The notes under the pieces: generated by a model
Seen by the model: the letters and a program-made list of their open reading frames with translations, nothing else
The model's database searches: none
What the model was told of the DNA's origin: nothing
Program-made: the position numbers and the translations under genes
Assembly (NCBI GenBank): GCA_030849075.1
Contig: JASAOO010002996.1
Coordinates: forward strand, 1 to 16,605
From: Zelonia costaricensis
Lineage: Eukaryota; Euglenozoa; Kinetoplastea; Trypanosomatida; Trypanosomatidae
Reading direction: 5' to 3'
Length of the DNA: 16,605 nucleotides
Part shown: positions 8,288 through 16,576 of the stretch, piece after piece
Position numbering within the stretch: the first letter of the stretch is position 1
How the letters are laid out: each line of letters starts with the position of its first letter

Positions 8288-11212
8288 TCACTCGAGGCGA
8301 AGCCGGTTCAGGTGGAATCGCAGGTCGCGCGTGATGGCCTCGGCGTACGCGACGCGGCTGCGGGCCGTGCACTCCATCGCAACGAGCTCCTCCGTCTTGA
8401 CCCACACGTGGCCCAGCCGCTCGTAGAGCGCGGTGCGCAGCTGCGCGTCCATGTACGCCGCCTCGCTCGTCAGCTTGAGGTGCCCAAAAAGAAAGTCCGG
8501 CCATGCCGTCTCCGCGGCGTAGCGCCTCGGCATGTCCAGCACCACCGCCCGCAGCGCCGCCTGCGACTCGCGCCACAGCGCCTGGCGCCTGTCGCGCTCC
8601 TCTGCCCGCAGCACGCACAGCTGCGCAACGGGAGGGCTCGCCGGTCTGGTGCGGTCGCACCGCGGCACGTCAGTGCGGAGGCGGGTGCTAAAGATGCTGA
8701 AGCGCAGCGCTCCGTACGCCGCGTGGCAGCTGGCGAGGACACGGGAGAGATCTGTCACACGGTCCCGCTCAATGCACTCGCGACGCAGCGCCTCGCGTGA
8801 CAGCACCCGATCCGCCGGCGTCATGGACGGCAACGCGTGCGAAGCGCAGCGCGGGGGCGGTGGCGCAGCTGCCGTGTCGAGGGCCATGGCGGCCGCGGCC
8901 CACTGTGCCATCTCCGTGTCCGCGCGCCGCGCATCGACGAGGTGCTCGGTGGCCCTTGCGTGCGCCGCCTCAAGTGCGGCACGTGCCAGCGACTCGGCGT
9001 GCGCCAGCTCAAAGCGGCGCAGGAGCCGCGCGCGTGGGTGCCCGCCGCAGAGACGCTGCCGCTCCTCCGCCTCCTCGGCGACGAGGGCGGCGCGCTGGCG
9101 CAGGGTGGCCTTGAAGGCCATGCGCATCTCCTCCAGCGCAGCAGCGCTCCGCGCGATGTAGCGCACCCGCACCGTCGCGTACTCGTCCCTGTACACGGCA
9201 GCAGCGGCCGCGTCGAAGGTGTCCATGAAGTCCCACGCCGCCTTGTCCGCTGCCGAGGTGACTGGAGCCTCCTGCTCGGCCAGCCACGGCGCCTCCTCCC
9301 GCACCGGGGCCGCACAGCGCACCTGCGCAGAGATCAGAGCCGCCTGGGCAAGATGCCACCCCCGCTCGCAGTCCGCCACAGCGGCTTGCGGGCCCGGCGC
9401 GTGAGCGTTGCTGGGCGCAGGGACGGCATCAGCTGCCTTGTCGACCAACCGTTGCGCCGGCACCGCGGCTAGTGCAGAGCCACCGGCACTCACCCCGCGC
9501 GACTGCTGCACCTCTTGTTGTTGTTCGGACACGCCGGGGGGCAGGGACCCTGCCAGCGCGGCAGCCTGCCACGCCGCGCACTCGTACGCCGCCTGCTGGA
9601 GAATGCGGCGCCGCGCCGCTCGCTCTGTTTGTGCCAGTGCGGCTTGCTGCGCCAGCACATCCACCGCAGCGCTGAGGGCGCCGGCCCCGCGCTCCTCCTG
9701 CCGTGCCGCTGCCATGCCGTGCAGCCGCTGCAGCGGATGAGCTGGCCAGCGCCTCGCGCGCCACGCGTCGTAAGGAGGCGGGAAGCGGTTGAACGTGTGC
9801 GGCGGCAGTAGGGAGGGGTCGATGTGTGCCGCCTCCGAGGCAGGGGCGCGGGCCAGCATTGCGCGGGCCCTCTGCACGGTGGTGTACGTGTACAGCTGCA
9901 TCATGGCGCGGTAGCGGCGGGGGTGCGTGGCGGCGGCAACGAGGGCCGCGAGAGCGGCACTGTGCCCGCCTCCCAGCTCCGCGACGTCACTCCCGAGCTG
10001 ACTCGCAGGGTCCTCCTGCTGCACCCCGCGCTCCAGCAGGTGAAGGTGCAGGTTCAAGCGCGCAGACGTGTAGTGCCCGGGCAGCGCGGCCAGGGCGTGC
10101 GTCAGAGAGCTGCGACGATGCTGCGACCACGGGGCCAGCCGCAGCACGCGCCACCACCGCTGTAGCGACACAACCGCGTGCATGCACGCCGGTGAGCGGA
10201 CGTACACGGCGCACTGTGCGAGCGGCTGCCGGGCCGCGGGCTCCTCGACCCACCGCACCTGCGCGGCACCCGCCCACCACTCCAGCAAGAGCCGTTCCAT
10301 CGCCTCGTCAAGCACGAGGTGGCGGCGGGCATACATCTCAGCAATCTTCGCCTCGCACGGTGCCTCGGACAGCACGACGGGCGTAGGCGGCGCGGCCGAG
10401 CGCAGCCGCGGCAGCGGACGTGGAGGCGGCCGGACGCTGCCTGGCCGGTGCCCGTCTGCGATGGCAAAGAGGTCGTCCACCGCTGGGGCGAAGGCGGGCA
10501 CAGTACGGTACGTGAGCTCCCCCAGCCGCAGCTCCAGCGCCCGGACCTGCTCCGCAGCGTGCTGCATGGCGGCCGCATCCTCCTGCGCCTGCCGCAGCTG
10601 GCGCACCCCGTCGTGCAGCTCAGCCGTGTGGTGTACGGCGTGCAGCATCTCGCGTGCGACCTGCGCCTCGGCCGCGATGGTGCGCCGCCCACACGCCTCG
10701 CTGCTGAAGAGGGCCGCGTGGGCAACGCTGCGGGCCGGACTCGGCACACACGACACAGCCGCTGCCGCCGCCTCGCGCCATGCGTGCTCGCCGTCGTCGT
10801 GGATGGTGGCGCGCCTGTGCAGGTGTTGCCACCACACCGCGTCGCGCTCTTCGGCTTCGCCGCACCGCATCCGGGCCCGCTCGCGTGCCTCGGCGTGCGC
10901 GAAGGACGTGAGCTGGTCGAGCCACACAGCGCGGCGCAGCTTCGACTGCAGCACTGCCGACGGGCGTAGCGCCGGCACCGTCGCCGCCACCGCCACCGCC
11001 ACCGCCGGCGCGCGATGCGGCGAGTGCGGCGCGGCTCCGCCGACTCGAACGGGGACGGAGAAGGCGGTGGCTGCGGCGGTGTGCGGTCGCAGTGCGTCGA
11101 GAGCGGCAGCTTCGCTGGGTGCAGAGGCGGCGGTTGCGTTGGCTGAGGCCGCCGTGCGCGTCTTGGCGGACGGTGCGGGCCGGAGTTGGGGGAGTCGAAG
11201 AGATGGCTCCAT
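8288..11212 (-). CDS. Large Ala/Arg/Glu-rich helical protein with an 11-residue repeat pattern, 974 aa
   Basis: I do not recognise the family. The ATG at 11212 is the first in-frame ATG that follows a good splice context, and the protein ends in TGA at 8290-8288. Residues 1-85 are Ala/Pro-rich and likely disordered. The rest is mostly charged helix, broken by Pro-rich linkers (about 258-280, 465-495, 555-615, 780-800). A pattern E-x3-R-x2-hydrophobic recurs about eleven times, in pairs exactly 11 residues apart at 108/119 and 292/303, with a partial pair at 947/958. A partial IQ-like motif, LQRWWRVLRL, lies at 350-359; it has the LQ-x3-R core but not the full consensus, so calmodulin binding is only possible. 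There is no signal peptide, membrane segment or enzyme motif. The composition suggests a structural or scaffold role, perhaps cytoskeletal, but that is inference. The frame extends a further 29 codons upstream from an alternative start, but that part looks like leader. Confidence 0.88.
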   Translation of the reverse strand: MEPSLRLPQLRPAPSAKTRTAASANATAASAPSEAAALDALRPHTAAATAFSVPVRVGGAAPHSPHRAPAVAVAVAATVPALRPSAVLQSKLRRAVWLDQLTSFAHAEARERARMRCGEAEERDAVWWQHLHRRATIHDDGEHAWREAAAAAVSCVPSPARSVAHAALFSSEACGRRTIAAEAQVAREMLHAVHHTAELHDGVRQLRQAQEDAAAMQHAAEQVRALELRLGELTYRTVPAFAPAVDDLFAIADGHRPGSVRPPPRPLPRLRSAAPPTPVVLSEAPCEAKIAEMYARRHLVLDEAMERLLLEWWAGAAQVRWVEEPAARQPLAQCAVYVRSPACMHAVVSLQRWWRVLRLAPWSQHRRSSLTHALAALPGHYTSARLNLHLHLLERGVQQEDPASQLGSDVAELGGGHSAALAALVAAATHPRRYRAMMQLYTYTTVQRARAMLARAPASEAAHIDPSLLPPHTFNRFPPPYDAWRARRWPAHPLQRLHGMAAARQEERGAGALSAAVDVLAQQAALAQTERAARRRILQQAAYECAAWQAAALAGSLPPGVSEQQQEVQQSRGVSAGGSALAAVPAQRLVDKAADAVPAPSNAHAPGPQAAVADCERGWHLAQAALISAQVRCAAPVREEAPWLAEQEAPVTSAADKAAWDFMDTFDAAAAAVYRDEYATVRVRYIARSAAALEEMRMAFKATLRQRAALVAEEAEERQRLCGGHPRARLLRRFELAHAESLARAALEAAHARATEHLVDARRADTEMAQWAAAAMALDTAAAPPPPRCASHALPSMTPADRVLSREALRRECIERDRVTDLSRVLASCHAAYGALRFSIFSTRLRTDVPRCDRTRPASPPVAQLCVLRAEERDRRQALWRESQAALRAVVLDMPRRYAAETAWPDFLFGHLKLTSEAAYMDAQLRTALYERLGHVWVKTEELVAMECTARSRVAYAEAITRDLRFHLNRLRLE

Positions 11213-11674
11213 GATGCTTGGGTACAGACGCTGCGTGTGTGTGTGTATGAGTGGTGGTTGGGTAGGGAGTGTGCGTTGGCGGGAGGGTGAGGCAAGCAAC
11301 GAGAGTGACTGAGCCGACGGAGAAGGTGACTAGGGCAGCGCACCACTGGCGTGCCATGGGGCGGCGAATACGTGGCGCTCCTCGGAAGCCGCTGGGACGG
11401 CCCCGCGGCGATCCTTCGCCGACGGCGGCACCACGTGGGGCACCGAACGCCGTCCTCAGCAGCGGGGGCGTGCGGGTGATCCGTGGCGTGGGCGCGTAGG
11501 AGCTTGAATCACTTGGAACGTGAGGAAGGAGCTAGACGGGAGCACATATCAGGTAATAGAAACAGGCACCGCGACTCACACACGGCGCCACAGCAGACAC
11601 ACACGCACATACACACGTAGACCGAAGTCCTCACCACGCGAAGCGAGGAGCGCCGGCCACTCCATCGGCCTCCT
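11213..11674. other. Intergenic region between the RING and 974-aa genes
   Basis: It contains the 3' UTR of the RING gene, with an alternating CA-rich stretch at about 11577-11616, and the leader of the 974-aa gene with a (GT)6 run on the plus strand at 11235-11246. A pyrimidine-rich coding-strand block leads to CGCAG, whose AG is at 11232-11231, about 18 nt before the ATG; this is a plausible splice acceptor. I see no gene in it. Confidence 0.5.
11231..11290 (-). promoter_or_regulatory. Likely spliced-leader acceptor of the 974-aa gene
   Basis: The coding strand between about 11290 and 11233 is rich in C, T and CA dinucleotides, then reads CGCAG with the AG at 11232-11231. A leader of about 18 nt would result. 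Another AG at 11217-11216 would leave only a few bases. Confidence 0.4.
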
Positions 11675-11675
11675 C
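11645..11675 (-). other. Inverted repeat at the stop codon of the RING gene
   Basis: GAGGAG at 11645-11650 pairs with CTCCTC at 11670-11675. Inside it GCCG (11652-11655) pairs with CGGC (11666-11669), leaving a 10-base loop and one bulged base. The structure starts on the last base of the TAG stop codon and covers the first part of the 3' UTR. Confidence 0.4.
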
Positions 11676-13117
11676 TAAAACTGAAGACTGGGCTGCCACA
11701 GCCGGTCCTCGCGGCGGGGAAGCAGTCGCAGCGCGTTGGCCGAGAGCGGCGCCCCGCTGGCCTTGGGCAACGCCGTCGACGCCACCGCGCCACTCGGGCG
11801 CACGTAGCACGGGATGAGGTACGGCGCCTCGTACGCGCTCTCAACTTCATCGTCGCCGCCCGCGCTCTCGTCGGCACCGCGTGTGGCGCTTCCACCACTG
11901 CCACCTCCACTGCCACTGGCGTAGTTCGGGTCGCCTTCGTCGCTGTCGCTGGCGTCCACGTCGAGCACCGCGGTGCCGTCCCCCTCCACGTCGGAGAGCA
12001 CCTCCACCACCTCCGGCGGCGCCGCGTCGTCCACGTCGATGGCGGCTGCCTCGCCGCGCTGCCGCTTGCGGGGTGGGGGTACGGTCGAGACCTCGCTACG
12101 GCGCCACACACGGCCGTCTGCCTCCGTCGCGCAGCCCTGCGAAGACGCGGCAGCGGCACCTGGGGTGGTGCTGGTGGCAGAGCGGACGAGCAGCTCGGGT
12201 GCCATCGCAGCAGTGCGACGCGCCGGCGCCTTATCCACACTGCTGGCGATGGCCGCATCGATGGCGTGCAGCTCCTTGGTGGAGTGGTAGTGTGCGCGCA
12301 AAGCGCCCAGGCGCTTGCTGCGGCGCTCAATCAGCTGGCGCTCCCTGCGCAGGTCCGCCTGCACGCGCAGGAGCTGCGGCGTCACCTGCGCCATGAACAA
12401 CTCGAGCTCCGTCACGCCCATACGCTCCACGGCGGCTGCGGCGGCTGTGGCAGGGGAAGTGCTGGTCGCACCGCCCCGACCCACCGCGTCCGTGCCGCCC
12501 CCGCGCGGCATGAGACCGGGGAAGCAGCGCTCCTCCTTCTCCACCTCAGCGAGGCAGCGGGCCCGCTGCTCGTGCAGGCTGGCGCACGCGTGCGTCAGCT
12601 CCGTGACGCGCCGCCGCTGGTCGCACAAGCTGCGCAGCCGGTGCAACACCTGCTTCTGAGCGGTGTGCACGCGCTTGTAGGCCGCCTCGATTGACGCTGG
12701 CGTTGCGGCCGTGCCGCTGCGCGGCGGCGTCGACGGCATGGGTTTTCCCTCGTCATCGACACTGCGCAGGTACAGCGGGATGATGCGGGTGATGGGGGCG
12801 AGACAAGCAGGGCACACGCAGCACCCATTCACGCGCCGCGCCCAGCCGCTCACGTCTCCGCTGAAACCGTCGCCGCCTTCACCAGCGGGCAGGTCGGCGC
12901 TGTCCAGCCCCATGAGCACCTTGCCCCGCCGCCGAATGAACTCCACGCAGCCCATGTGCAGGATGTGCTGGCAGGGCAGCAAGAGGCTGCCACGCTGCGG
13001 ACCTTCGGTGCCCACGACCACGCCGCACTCACAGCAGTCACACGCACTTGTGTGCAGTCGTGACGCCGCGCACGCGGGCGGCGGTGGCGACGACGACGCG
13101 GACGATGACGACGTCAT
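11675..13117 (-). CDS. RING-H2 finger protein, probable E3 ubiquitin ligase, with SIM-like clusters, 480 aa
   Basis: The N-terminal half carries a C3H2C3 RING finger: C28-x2-C31, C49-x-H51-x2-H54-x2-C57 and C102-x2-C105. Extra Cys at 26, 29, 99 and 100 make the exact ligands uncertain, and the loop between the sixth and seventh ligands is long (44 residues) and Gly/Asp-rich. RING domains recruit E2 enzymes and promote ubiquitin or SUMO transfer. Residues 142-196 and 230-290 look like coiled coil. A basic patch, PRKRQR (349-354), fits a nuclear localisation signal. Three hydrophobic-acidic clusters follow: AIDVDD (359-364), EVVEVLSDVE (369-378) and AVLDVDASDSDEGD (383-396). They resemble SUMO-interacting motifs, so a SUMO-targeted ligase is one hypothesis. 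The acidic Gly/Ser-rich stretch to 428 is probably disordered. A clean pyrimidine tract and AG 26 nt upstream support the ATG at 13117; the frame is open further upstream, but its translation there looks untranslated. Confidence 0.87.
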   Translation of the reverse strand: MTSSSSASSSPPPPACAASRLHTSACDCCECGVVVGTEGPQRGSLLLPCQHILHMGCVEFIRRRGKVLMGLDSADLPAGEGGDGFSGDVSGWARRVNGCCVCPACLAPITRIIPLYLRSVDDEGKPMPSTPPRSGTAATPASIEAAYKRVHTAQKQVLHRLRSLCDQRRRVTELTHACASLHEQRARCLAEVEKEERCFPGLMPRGGGTDAVGRGGATSTSPATAAAAAVERMGVTELELFMAQVTPQLLRVQADLRRERQLIERRSKRLGALRAHYHSTKELHAIDAAIASSVDKAPARRTAAMAPELLVRSATSTTPGAAAASSQGCATEADGRVWRRSEVSTVPPPRKRQRGEAAAIDVDDAAPPEVVEVLSDVEGDGTAVLDVDASDSDEGDPNYASGSGGGSGGSATRGADESAGGDDEVESAYEAPYLIPCYVRPSGAVASTALPKASGAPLSANALRLLPRREDRLWQPSLQF

Positions 13118-13142
13118 GGCACGTAGGACGTCTGGCGGGCAG

Positions 13143-13170
13143 CTGAGACGGACACGGAGAGAGAGCGAGC
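13143..13170 (-). promoter_or_regulatory. Predicted spliced-leader acceptor of the RING gene
   Basis: The coding strand reads a CT-rich tract (TCGCTCTCTCTCCG and following) ending in CTCAG, with the AG at 13144-13143. This would give a 25-nt leader before the ATG at 13117 and contains no earlier ATG. Confidence 0.6.
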
Positions 13171-13668
13171 CGATCGGCGTGCCGCAACTATCGATTAAGG
13201 GAGCTGTGCGCCGTATCGTGAGCCACACGTGGCGTGTGCGCCGACGAGAACAGAAACGAAGGAGACTTTCGTGAGGAGGCGGATTGGGCCAGCGACGAGC
13301 TGTGCCCCTCACGCGTGTGTACCCAGCGAGCACGGCGTGCAGTGACGCCGTCCTAGTCGCGCGTGTGCACGTGCGCGTTGGAGCAGTAGGGATGCAACAG
13401 GGACGTTGCGTTCCACTGCGCGGCGTCACACGTGCGGGGCGGGGAACGAGAAGAGTGGCGAAGGGTGTGGGAACGGCGGAGGAGTGGAAAGGAGGAGAGG
13501 AGGGGAGGGGGGGGCGGAGGCGCGAGGGCACCGCCCGGTGCGGCGAGCAAGAAACGCGTTCACGGACGCGCAGTGCGCGGGTGGGACGATGGAAGGACGG
13601 AAGAACGGGAGGGGAAGGGTTCACGCTTGACGCCGAAACCGCTGTCGCGCAATGAGCGCACACGCGCG

Positions 13669-13680
13669 CCCCCCCCCCCC
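13669..13680. repeat. C12 homopolymer
   Basis: Twelve consecutive C on the plus strand. Most other homopolymers in the window are G on this strand, so this run has the opposite orientation. Confidence 0.9.
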
Positions 13681-13882
13681 ACCACCATCCCTGTACGCGT
13701 GCGTCATCACCGCACCACCACCATGAGTCAGTGGGTCTGCTACACCGTTGATCTTGGTGGGGTTGCTTGTTGAGCGGCGACGCGGCCCTGGAGCCCGGCC
13801 CAAGGAGGCGGGGGTAGAACAGGCTGGCGCGTCACGCGAGATGCGGAGGGAGAATGTTACATCGATGCGGGCGGGGCGGCAC

Positions 13883-13902
13883 TGAGCCGGTGTGCCGGCT
13901 CA
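13883..13902 (-). other. Perfect 8-bp hairpin in the 3' UTR of the F-box-like gene
   Basis: TGAGCCGG (13883-13890) and CCGGCTCA (13895-13902) are exact reverse complements around a four-base loop, 17 bases past the stop codon. A close copy of the core, 14 of 16 bases the same, lies inside the coding sequence at 13953-13968. Confidence 0.6.
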
Positions 13903-13919
13903 CGCTCCGCGGCGGCGAC

Positions 13920-15281
13920 TCACGCCTTGGCGTGGCGCTTCTTTAGCGGCTCAGCCGGTGCGCCGGTTGTGATGCTGTCGCACACGTTGAAGTGCACCAG
14001 CAACGGGGCGATGGCCAGCACCGCCGTGTACACCTCGGCCGCGACCTCGGCCCGCTCCTGAACGTCCACCACCGTGACTGCCGTGAGGGCGGGGAAGACG
14101 GAGCTGTCGCCTGCGTCGGCCCCTGCGGCGGCGCCGGCCTTGCGAGACGCGGCGGTGGCGCGCGGCTCTGGTGATGTGTCCAGTGCAGCACCGGACTGCG
14201 CCGCCCCCGCCCCGCCAGCCCCGCTGTCGCCCCACTCGCAGGTGCGCTCGTTGTGGTGCATGCACAGGAGCAGCTCCGCCACGCCGCCGTAGACGGTGCC
14301 AGCTGGCGGGGTGAGGATCTGGCGGAGGGAGGTAGCATGCAGCGGCACCCACAGCTTCAGCTGCCACCGCCGCCCCTCCTCACGCATAAGCGTGTACCAG
14401 TCGGCCGGTAGCTCCAGTGCTGCATCCGTGCCGACGCTGGCGCTGGCCGCCGATTCGGCAACGCGGTAGCGACTACCCACGACGAGCGAGGTGAGGTTGA
14501 CGTGCCGCCGCCACCAGCCTGGGGCCCAGAAGCGCATCGCCTCTGCGTCCATCTTCACGGTGCACAGCGTACCGGCCGCGGCGAGGTACAAGTCGCTCAT
14601 AAGGAAGTGCAGTGCCTGGGAGTTGCGCTCCTCCGTGAAACGCACGTGGCGGAGGTCCAGCACCGTCAGGTACGGCAGCCGCGCAACAAGCCGCAGCGCC
14701 CACGTCGCCGGCAGCGTCAGGGGCGCAATGGCGGCCCCGTCGCCGCCCTCGCGCCGCACCGCGTCGAGGCCGTCCTCCCGCAGCACGAGCGTCTGCACGA
14801 GGCCGCAGCGCGCCGCCACAAAGTCGCCGAGAGACTCGCGCACTCGCTCCTGCGCAAGCGCAGCCGGGGCCACCATGGCAGGCGTCAGCTCCACCGCGTC
14901 GAGGTCGATGACACGGAGCAGCGCGCGGCGCGCGGCACGGCACGTCTGCCCCAAACCCGCGGCGTCGCGGCTGACGGGCCCGACGAATCGCAGCACGTGC
15001 TCGAGAGCCGCAGTGCCGATAGCTGTCACGTCGTGGCGCGGTGCGGGGCGCGGCAGCTTGCCCGCGAGCTCTGCGCGGAGGGCGGCGTGCTCGTCTGGCC
15101 GCTGTTGCGCCTCGCACATCGCCGCGAAGGAGGAGAAGCGCGTGACGACGGACCTCCTCGCACCGGCGCCAGTGCTCGCGGAGACCGTGAGGAGTGGAGA
15201 GGGGGAGGGCACCGGTGCAGTCGCCGACTGCACGGCGGCCACTGCGCGGTTGGCACGGGCTCGTGCGCCGCGCACCTCCAT
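13920..15281 (-). CDS. F-box/LRR-like protein, 453 aa
   Basis: Residues 88-123 fit an F-box: a helix AALEHVLRFVG followed by a second helix GLGQTCRAARRALLRV, with the hydrophobic spacing of that domain but without the common Leu-Pro start. F-box proteins bind Skp1 in SCF ubiquitin ligases and choose the substrate with a C-terminal repeat domain. Here the remainder has LRR-like strands, for example LVQTLVLRE (161-169), LPYLTVLDLRHV (202-213), NLTSLVVGS (262-270), VAELLLC (334-340), FPALTAVTVVDV (396-407) and LLVHFNVCD (427-435). The spacing is irregular, so the repeats are degenerate. A Gly/Ala/Ser-rich insert lies at about 351-393. Residues 1-60 look disordered. The last residues are basic and end in AKA, which meets only the loosest peroxisomal PTS1 pattern. 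The first ATG is used; a C10 tract lies between it and the nearest upstream AG at 15351-15350. The fold call is by eye. Confidence 0.75.
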   Translation of the reverse strand: MEVRGARARANRAVAAVQSATAPVPSPSPLLTVSASTGAGARRSVVTRFSSFAAMCEAQQRPDEHAALRAELAGKLPRPAPRHDVTAIGTAALEHVLRFVGPVSRDAAGLGQTCRAARRALLRVIDLDAVELTPAMVAPAALAQERVRESLGDFVAARCGLVQTLVLREDGLDAVRREGGDGAAIAPLTLPATWALRLVARLPYLTVLDLRHVRFTEERNSQALHFLMSDLYLAAAGTLCTVKMDAEAMRFWAPGWWRRHVNLTSLVVGSRYRVAESAASASVGTDAALELPADWYTLMREEGRRWQLKLWVPLHATSLRQILTPPAGTVYGGVAELLLCMHHNERTCEWGDSGAGGAGAAQSGAALDTSPEPRATAASRKAGAAAGADAGDSSVFPALTAVTVVDVQERAEVAAEVYTAVLAIAPLLVHFNVCDSITTGAPAEPLKKRHAKA

Positions 15282-15299
15282 CGCCGTGTCAGGAGGGGT

Positions 15300-15351
15300 G
15301 GGGGGGGGGAAGGAGTGCGTGCGAGGCGAGGAGAGGATGGAGGCGGAGGCT
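15300..15351 (-). promoter_or_regulatory. Pyrimidine-rich leader and likely acceptor of the F-box-like gene
   Basis: On the coding strand TTGCAG places an AG at 15351-15350. From there to the ATG at 15281 there is no other AG, and the 68-nt leader is almost all pyrimidine in its middle part, including C10 (15309-15300). Confidence 0.35.
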
Positions 15352-16322
15352 GCAAGACCTGGACGGAGCGGCTGCTCGGGGCGAACCAGATGACAGGAGT
15401 CCCCGCGGGGTGCAGCGTTGGGGCTGCGCGTGTGAATGTGCAGTCGAGGCGCTCGGCGAGTCGGGAGCTGAGACGTCACGCGAATCGGTGGGCGGGCGTG
15501 CGGGTGCGCGAGGGGACGACGTTAACGGGGAGGGTAGGGCAGGTGAAGAAGCAAGTGGGATGGGGATGCAAGTAAAGGCCTTGTGAGGGGACAGGGTCTT
15601 GGGAGGTCAGGCAGGGAGAGGGGGGGGGACCGAGGGAGCGGGGAGGCACGCCTCATTGCCGCGAGATCCACGACATGGGGAACGAGGAGATGGGAAGGGA
15701 AGCGGTGTGCTGGCCACGGCCACACGCACGCTAGGCGGTTTCTTTTCATCTCTGTTCCGACTCAAGACACACGTTGGTTCCCGAGGCCGACGGGTTGGCT
15801 CGCGGTGCGCTGGGCATGAGGTGGCTTGATGGCAACGCCCACAATAGTAGAGAGGGCAAGCGAGGGGGCAAGGGAGTGAAGAAAGCAAGGGAGAAGAAGG
15901 GAAAGGAATGGATTGGGAGGGGGGGAGAGGGGGGCACGCCGCGGCATCGCCGTACATGCGAGCGGCGCGGACAAGAAAGAAGAAGGCAGCAGCGCTCAGG
16001 CCAGGCCGACGTTGCGGAGGGGGAGAGGGGAGGGAGGGAGAGGGGGGGAAGTCGAGCACTGACAACAAACGCAAGTCGGCAAACAAGAGAGTGCGCCGTC
16101 GAGCAGCATCGCGGGCGCCTGCAGGACGGGATTGAGACGTGCTGCCGAGCCGCTGTCCACCAGACGCACAGAGTGCCCCTTTCGGCCCCACCCACCCCGA
16201 CCAACCCGCCACGTGCCCTTTTTCAAGCCACACGAGCGGATCAGGACGAGGTGGGGGTAGGGGAGGTGAGGGCAGAAGTGGAGGTGACTGAGGAAGGGCA
16301 GGCGACAAAGCTCAACAGGCGG

Positions 16323-16338
16323 CACACACACACACACA
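16323..16338. repeat. (CA)8 microsatellite
   Basis: Eight CA units in a row, followed by an imperfect A/C-rich continuation to about 16347. Confidence 0.9.
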
Positions 16339-16574
16339 AAACACACATCGAGGACGGGTGCATCAGCGCGGCGCGGCTTTGATTTCGCGATTTGCCGCAT
16401 CTCGTGTGCGAGGTGGAAAGGGGGGGGGGAGGAGAGGCGCGTGTCACGAGCGACGCGATGCAGGTGCGCAGGTGGACAGGTGATGATGCGCAGCGGGGAA
16501 CACCGCACACGAGTGCGCGCGAGAGGGAGGGAGAGCGAGACGGAGGCCAGTGAGGAGGGAGGGGGTGGGGCCGC

Positions 16575-16576
<2 letters not shown>

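Larger units (their letters stand above)
13118..13919. other. Intergenic region between the F-box-like and RING genes
   Basis: About 0.8 kb holding the 3' UTR of the F-box-like gene and the leader of the RING gene. The plus strand is purine-rich at about 13440-13515 and 13580-13620. A run of 12 C at 13669-13680 is unusual because it puts a G run on the coding strand. An inverted repeat follows the upstream stop codon. The RING frame is open through much of the region, but without domain-like sequence; no gene is called. Confidence 0.5.

Noticed and set aside
10182..11312. Long plus-strand ORF opposite the 974-aa gene
   Set aside because: Its translation is Ser/Ala/Arg-rich without domains and mirrors the minus-strand codons; same cause as above.
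11675..11695. C-terminal WQPSLQF of the RING protein as a PCNA-binding box
   Set aside because: The aromatic residue is one position off the PIP consensus and only one is present.
13920..13928. C-terminal AKA of the F-box-like protein as a glycosomal PTS1
   Set aside because: It meets only the loosest PTS1 pattern, and the third residue is not the preferred Leu or Met.
15607..16308. Minus-strand ORF in the right edge
   Set aside because: The translation is Pro/Ser/Leu low complexity from pyrimidine tracts and has no domain.
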